Part shown: positions 4,660 through 8,132 of the stretch, one piece after another
Layout of the letters: each line of letters opens with the position of its first letter
Position numbering within the stretch: position 1 is the stretch's first letter
DNA from: a bacterium
GTDB lineage: Bacteria > Planctomycetota > J058 > JACQDU01
Direction of reading: 5' to 3'
Assembly (NCBI GenBank): GCA_016200955.1
Contig: JACQDU010000557.1
Coordinates: 1-8,132, forward strand
Length of the DNA stretch: 8,132 nucleotides
Program-made: the position numbers and the translations under genes
The notes under the pieces: generated by a model
The model's input: the letters and a program-made list of their open reading frames with translations, nothing else
Told to the model about the DNA's origin: nothing
Databases searched by the model: none

Positions 4660-5265
4660 ATGGCACCGCGGGTCGCGGTCGATCCCGAGAGCGTCGTCCG
4701 CTCGCGCCTCCAGGAGAGCGCCCGGACGCTCACGAAGCTCCTCGAGACCGAGATGGCATCGATCGTCGCGGCGGGCCGCCTCCTCGCGGACGCGATCAAG
4801 GGCGGCCGGAAGGTCCTCTTCTGCGGGAACGGCGGGAGCGCGGCCGACTGCCAGCACATCGCGACCGAGCTCGTCGTCCGGCTCACGCCCGTCTTCGTGA
4901 GGCCCGCGCTCGCGGCGGTCGCTCTCACGACGGACAGCTCGCTCCTCACGGCGTGCGCGAACGACTTCGGCTTCGAGCACGTCTTCGAGCGCCAGGTCGA
5001 GGCGCTCGGCCAGAAAGGCGACGCGCTCGTCGCGATCACGACCTCGGGGAAGAGCCGGAACGTCGTCCTCGCCCTCGAGAAGGCTCGCTCGCTTTCTCTC
5101 GGGACGGTCCTCCTCTCGGCGGGAACGGGAGGCGACTGCGCGCGCCTCGCGGACGTTCGCGTCCTCGTCCCTCACACCGAGACGGGCCACATCCAGGAGT
5201 GCCACATCGCGATCGGGCACGTCCTCGCGGAGCTCATCGAGCGCCTCGCCTGCGGGCGAGAGTAG
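4660..5265 (+). CDS. gmhA: Phosphoheptose isomerase (sedoheptulose 7-phosphate isomerase)
   Basis: GmhA turns D-sedoheptulose 7-phosphate into D-glycero-D-manno-heptose 7-phosphate, the first step of ADP-heptose synthesis for the LPS inner core (cytosol; homotetramer in known members). The 201-residue protein is a single SIS domain of normal length (E. coli about 192). Family signatures are all present: LFCGNGGSAADCQHIATEL (53-71), the LTTDSSLLTACANDFGFEHVF segment (89-109), ITTSGKSRNV (126-135) and the C-terminal HIQECHIAIGH (177-187). The four residues that bind the catalytic zinc in characterised GmhA enzymes align by motif and spacing to His66, Glu70, Gln179 and His187. The ATG at 4660 has GGGAGAG 5 nt upstream. 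It stands alone here, with no gmhB, hldE or hldD nearby, and converges on the squalene-hopene cyclase. The related SIS protein DiaA is excluded by the intact zinc ligands. Confidence 0.96.
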   Translation: MAPRVAVDPESVVRSRLQESARTLTKLLETEMASIVAAGRLLADAIKGGRKVLFCGNGGSAADCQHIATELVVRLTPVFVRPALAAVALTTDSSLLTACANDFGFEHVFERQVEALGQKGDALVAITTSGKSRNVVLALEKARSLSLGTVLLSAGTGGDCARLADVRVLVPHTETGHIQECHIAIGHVLAELIERLACGRE

Positions 5266-5270
5266 GGGGC

Positions 5271-5410
5271 GGGGGCGACGAAGGTCGCCCCACGCAGCGC
5301 AACGCGGGGGCGACGAAGGTCGCCCCACGCAGCGCAACGCGGGGGCGACGAAGGTCGCCCCACGCAGCGCAACGCGGGAGCGACGAAGGTCGCCCCACGC
5401 AACGCAACCC
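5271..5410. repeat. Tandem array of four 35-bp units, each a perfect hairpin, filling a stop-to-stop gap
   Basis: Units start at 5271, 5306, 5341 and 5376. The first three are identical. The fourth differs at three bases (5379 G to A, 5402 G to A, 5409 G to C) and ends at the first base of the shc stop codon. Each unit holds the stem-loop GGGGCGAC-GAAG-GTCGCCCC (8-bp perfect stem; in unit 1 at 5272-5291) followed by a linker of the type ACGCAGCGCAACGC. In unit 4 one stem pair is lost. The array begins 5 nt after the gmhA stop and runs to the shc stop, so it takes up nearly the whole convergent gap. Eight-bp GC stems on both strands suit a two-way transcription terminator or RNA 3'-end protection, but there are no T-tracts. 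The near-perfect identity suggests recent expansion. It is not a CRISPR: the units touch and there are no unique spacers. Confidence 0.9.
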
Positions 5411-7575
5411 TACGGCGAGGGGACGTGGTCCTTCGCGAGCGCGTTCCTGTATGCCGCGAGCGCGAGGATCGGGAAGTAGACCGGGTAGTAGTGGTAGCGC
5501 AGGTAGAACGCGTTCGGGAAGCCCGTCCCCGTGAAGTCGCGCTCGAACCAGAGACCCTCGTTCTTCGAGGGAGCGCTCGCAGGGGGAGCGCCCGCGGGTG
5601 ACTCGAGCTGGACGCCGACCGCGTGGCACCGGGGCTCGTTCTCGCTCGTCCGCTGGTGCGCGAGGAGCCACTCGACGCCTCGACGCGTGCTCTCGCGCCG
5701 GACCTGGCCGGCGGCGATGAGGCCGAGCACGCCCCACGCCGTCTGCGAGGCCGTGCTGGGGGCCCTCTCGCACTTCGATCCGATGCGATAGGTCGCGCAC
5801 GTCTCGCCCCAGCCGCCGTCCTCGTTCTGGAAGGACTCGAGCCACGCCGCCGCGCGCGCGACGGCGGGGTCGTCGGCCCCGAACCCGAGCGCCGCGAGGC
5901 CGCGCAGCACGGACCACGTGCCGTAGACGTAATTGACGCCCCAGCGGCCCCACCAGCTCCCGGCGACTCCGCGCGACTCGTCCGTCTCCTGCTCGCGCCG
6001 CACGAAGGCGAGCGCTCGCGCGACGATCGGGTCGTCGGGGCCGATCCCGCAGTAGCCAAGGCACTCGAGCACGCGGCCCGTCACGTCGGCCGTGCTCGGG
6101 TCGAGCATGTTCTTCTCGTCGTTGTAGAGGATCTCGTTGTAGATGTCGTCGTCCACGTCGCGCTCGAAGGCGCCCCAGCCGCCGTCTGCGTTCTGGAGGC
6201 CGAGCACCCATCGCACGCCGCGGTCGAAGACGCTCTTCCAGGCCGCGTGCGGGGAGTCGGCGCCGCCGTCTCCCATGCCTCGCCTCGGGTCGTTCAGGAG
6301 AGCCATGAGCACGACCGAGGCGTCGTCGGTGTCGGGGTAGCGGTCGTTGTAGAACTGGAAGGCCCAGCCGCCCGGCTTGAGGCCCGGACACTTGTGCCGC
6401 CAGTCGCCGCGGCGGCGGATCTGCATCTTCGCGAGCCACGCGGTCGCCTTCTTGATCGCGGGCTCCTCGTGCTTCACGCCCGCTTCGGTGAGCGCGACGA
6501 CCGTCCAGGCCGTGTCCCAGACCGGCGAGACGCACGGAGCGATGTGGAGCTCGTCGTGTTGTTGATCGGGCGAGGAAGACGGCCCGGGCGAGTCGGTCGA
6601 GTCGCGCACCTCGAACCGCGCGAGCGCCTCGAGGCCCTTCTTGAAGACCGCGTCGTCGACGCCCATCCCGCGCGCGTGGAGCGCCATGAGGGAGTTCACC
6701 ATCGCGGGGAAGATCCCGCCCCAGTCCCCGCTCGGGTCCTGGTGGCGGCGGATCCACTTCTCCGCCCGGCGGAGCGCGCTCTTCCGGAAGGGGAGGAGGT
6801 TCTTCTTCTCCGCCCACTTCAGGAACCGGTCGCTCTGGATGAAGAAGTTCTTCCAGGAGATGAAGTCCGCCCTCTCGCGCGCGGCGAGATCGAAGGCGAG
6901 CGTGCCCTCGGGGAAGAGCTCCGGGATCCCGCGACCTTCCGGGATCCTCGCCGTCTTCCCGATATCGCAGAGCATCGCGAGAGGAACCGTGCAGACGCGC
7001 GCCCAGTAGCTGATCTCGTAGATGTTGAACCTCGAGAACTTGGGCGCGAACATGAGCTGGATCGGGATCGAAGGGCAAGCGCGCCAGTCCATCTGCCCGA
7101 GGAGCGCGAGCTGGATCCGCGTCAGGTTCCTCGCCCGGAGCGGCCCGCCCTTCGAGCGGATGAACTCCCTCGCCCGCGCCATGTGCGGCGCGTCGGGCGA
7201 GTCGCCCGCCAGCTTGAGCGCCGTGTACGACTCGGTCGTGCACGAGATCTCGCCCGGCCCGCCGTAGTAGATCGCCCACGTCCCGTCCGCTCGCTGCTGC
7301 CCGCGGATCCGGTTCGCGAGGCGCCGCATCTTCTCCCGGTTCTCCGGCCGCTCGATGAGACCGGTGAAGTGGAAGAAGAAGATGTACTCCGCGTCGAGGG
7401 TGCAGTTCGCCTCGTCCTCGCCGACCCACCACCCCTCGGGGCTCTGCCCTGCGAGGAGCGCCTCGGCGGCGCGCTCGAGCGCGCCGTCGATCCTCGAGCG
7501 GAACCGGCCGCTCATGAGCCGCGGCGCCGGGCTCGTCCTGGTCTCCGTCCCCGTCCCGTTGGGATCGATGAGCAA
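5410..7575 (-). CDS. shc: Squalene-hopene cyclase
   Basis: Catalyses one-step cyclisation of squalene to hopene/hopanol, the committed step of hopanoid synthesis, as a monotopic inner-membrane enzyme. Length is 721 residues from TTG 7575 (SD AGGGGGA about 7 nt upstream); ATG 7515 gives 701 but lacks an SD. Known members are about 630-680, and the excess is accounted for by the N-terminal tail plus two loops: Ser/Pro/Asp-rich at about 326-344 and Pro/Ala/Ser-rich at about 656-671. The acid motif is DTDD at 415-418 (first codon at 6333), giving Asp417 as the likely proton donor, but the next residues are Ala-Ser instead of the usual Thr-Ala. QW-type repeats include QNADGGWG (about 460) and QNEDGGWG (about 582). 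SPVWDT, GRWGVNYVYGTW (about 542) and the C-terminal GTGFPNAFYLRYHYY (about 681-695) are family hallmarks. No other hopanoid gene (hpnC, hpnD, hpnE, hpnH) is seen next to it. Confidence 0.96.
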   Translation of the reverse strand: MLIDPNGTGTETRTSPAPRLMSGRFRSRIDGALERAAEALLAGQSPEGWWVGEDEANCTLDAEYIFFFHFTGLIERPENREKMRRLANRIRGQQRADGTWAIYYGGPGEISCTTESYTALKLAGDSPDAPHMARAREFIRSKGGPLRARNLTRIQLALLGQMDWRACPSIPIQLMFAPKFSRFNIYEISYWARVCTVPLAMLCDIGKTARIPEGRGIPELFPEGTLAFDLAARERADFISWKNFFIQSDRFLKWAEKKNLLPFRKSALRRAEKWIRRHQDPSGDWGGIFPAMVNSLMALHARGMGVDDAVFKKGLEALARFEVRDSTDSPGPSSSPDQQHDELHIAPCVSPVWDTAWTVVALTEAGVKHEEPAIKKATAWLAKMQIRRRGDWRHKCPGLKPGGWAFQFYNDRYPDTDDASVVLMALLNDPRRGMGDGGADSPHAAWKSVFDRGVRWVLGLQNADGGWGAFERDVDDDIYNEILYNDEKNMLDPSTADVTGRVLECLGYCGIGPDDPIVARALAFVRREQETDESRGVAGSWWGRWGVNYVYGTWSVLRGLAALGFGADDPAVARAAAWLESFQNEDGGWGETCATYRIGSKCERAPSTASQTAWGVLGLIAAGQVRRESTRRGVEWLLAHQRTSENEPRCHAVGVQLESPAGAPPASAPSKNEGLWFERDFTGTGFPNAFYLRYHYYPVYFPILALAAYRNALAKDHVPSP

Positions 7576-7611
7576 GCTCGTTTCCCCCTGTTGCCCCGAT
7601 CGGGCGGCGGC

Positions 7612-7640
7612 ATTTTACAAGGCGGCGGTGCCTTCCCCAA
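7612..7640 (-). promoter_or_regulatory. Candidate sigma70-type promoter of shc
   Basis: On the minus strand, TTGGGG (7640-7635) and TAAAAT (7617-7612) lie 17 bp apart, in one of the few AT-rich patches of the window. TAAAAT matches the -10 consensus at 5 of 6 positions. The expected start near 7605 leaves a leader of about 30 nt before the TTG at 7575, with the AGGGGGA ribosome site inside it. This suggests that shc is transcribed on its own, not as the tail of the permease operon. Confidence 0.45.
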
Positions 7641-7665
7641 AGCTTTCTTCATGGAAGACGCCGTC

Positions 7666-8132
7666 TCACTTGCCGAGCGTCGTCCGCGGGTCGTACGCGT
7701 CCCGCACGCCGTCTCCCACGAGGTTGAACGCGAGGACCGTGGACGCGATCGCGAGGCCGGGGAACACGGCGAGCCACCAGCTCGTCGTGAGGAAGTCGCG
7801 GTTGTCCGCGAGCATCGTGCCCCACTCGGGGCTCGAGGCCTCCGCTCCGAGGCCGAGGAAGCCGAGGCCGGCGGCCTCGAGGACGGCCGTCGCGATGCCG
7901 AGCGTCGCGATCACGATGAGCGGCCCGAGCGCGTTCGGGAGGATCCCGAACAGGAGGATCTCGTGCGCCCGCGCTCCGAGCGCGCGGCTCGCGAGGACGA
8001 ACTCCCTCTCTTTGAGCGAGAGCACCTCGGCGCGCATCTGGCGCGCGAAGCGCGGGATCTCCGAGATCCCGACGGCGATCATGACGTTCCGGGTCCCTCG
8101 CCCGAGCATGGTCACGATCAAGAGGGCGAGGA
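7666..8132 (-). CDS. ABC transporter permease, DppC/OppC type (C-terminal part; cut by window edge)
   Basis: The reading frame is open through the right edge of the window, so the N-terminus is missing; 155 residues are visible, of a usual 270-310. The EAA loop that couples to the ATPase is clear: REFVLASRALGARAHEILLFGILPN, matching the EAA---G---------I-LP consensus. It is followed by membrane segments (LIVIATLGIATAVLEAAGLGFLGLG and WWLAVFPGLAIASTVLAFNLVGDG) and the family-typical GLGAEASSPEWGTMLADNR and LVGDGVRDAYDPR. This is the inner-membrane permease of a dipeptide/oligopeptide/nickel-type uptake system; the substrate cannot be told without the binding protein. By analogy with dpp and opp operons, the DppB-type partner should lie upstream (right of the window). 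The ATPase genes usually come next but do not follow here, because shc is the next gene. The stop TGA is 90 nt from the TTG of shc. Confidence 0.92.
   Translation of the reverse strand, partial: LALLIVTMLGRGTRNVMIAVGISEIPRFARQMRAEVLSLKEREFVLASRALGARAHEILLFGILPNALGPLIVIATLGIATAVLEAAGLGFLGLGAEASSPEWGTMLADNRDFLTTSWWLAVFPGLAIASTVLAFNLVGDGVRDAYDPRTTLGK

Noticed and set aside
4573..5337. Minus-strand frame opposite gmhA
   Set aside because: It is fully antisense to an unmistakable GmhA and shows Arg/Asp/Glu low complexity typical of shadow frames.
5271..5410. Possible CRISPR array (regular 35-bp repeats)
   Set aside because: The units abut directly with no unique spacers, each unit is itself a hairpin, and there are no cas genes nearby.
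5234..7432. Very long second reading frame on the minus strand overlapping shc
   Set aside because: It lies in another frame of the well-supported cyclase, is dominated by Arg/Pro/Gly/Ala, and owes its length to the lack of stops in GC-rich DNA and the in-frame repeat array.
7620..7665. Possible terminator of the permease gene (CTTC-CAT-GAAG and AAAGCTTT)
   Set aside because: A 4-bp stem and an 8-bp palindrome without a loop do not make a credible terminator, and no T-tract follows.

Overview
The window is a GC-rich (roughly 70% by eye) bacterial chromosome segment that looks like a stretch of housekeeping and hypothetical genes with no mobile elements. The gene content points to a Gram-negative-type, hopanoid-making bacterium: a phosphoheptose isomerase (LPS inner-core heptose), a squalene-hopene cyclase (hopanoid membrane lipids) and a lipoprotein with a clean lipobox. 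I cannot assign a phylum from sequence alone. The high GC, frequent GTG/TTG starts and many unrecognised small proteins suggest a lineage away from well-studied model organisms.

Layout, left to right. Positions 1-160 (+) hold the C-terminal end of an adenine phosphoribosyltransferase. It is followed 2 nt later by an extended SDR-type NAD(P)-dependent epimerase (163-1062, +) and then a small Cys-motif/one-helix membrane protein (1114-1476, +). A gene-free stretch (1477-1693) carries a 24-bp direct repeat and a perfect 7-bp GC hairpin. Next is a small acidic protein of unknown function with a clear internal duplication (1694-2107, +). It converges on a minus-strand pair: a stand-alone Rieske [2Fe-2S] protein (2943-3305) and, overlapping its 3' end, an unrecognised Cys-rich protein (2123-2950).

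The Rieske gene and a plus-strand lipoprotein with a highly charged tail (3452-3943) diverge from a 146-bp region in which back-to-back sigma70-like promoters can be drawn. The lipoprotein converges on an unrecognised 169-aa protein (4013-4522, -). That gene in turn diverges from gmhA (4660-5265, +). gmhA and the squalene-hopene cyclase (5410-7575, -) converge, and the gap between their stop codons is filled almost exactly by four tandem 35-bp hairpin units. At the right edge is the C-terminal part of a Dpp/Opp-type ABC permease (7666-8132, -).

Functionally, apt belongs to purine salvage, gmhA to ADP-heptose synthesis and shc to hopanoid synthesis, and the permease to peptide or nickel-type uptake. 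These are not one operon. The only convincing physical pair is the Rieske protein with its Cys-rich neighbour, which may form a small redox module of unknown function. I found no CRISPR array, transposase, tRNA or rRNA. The best candidates for something undescribed are the Rieske/Cys-rich pair, the internally duplicated small protein, and the stop-to-stop hairpin array.
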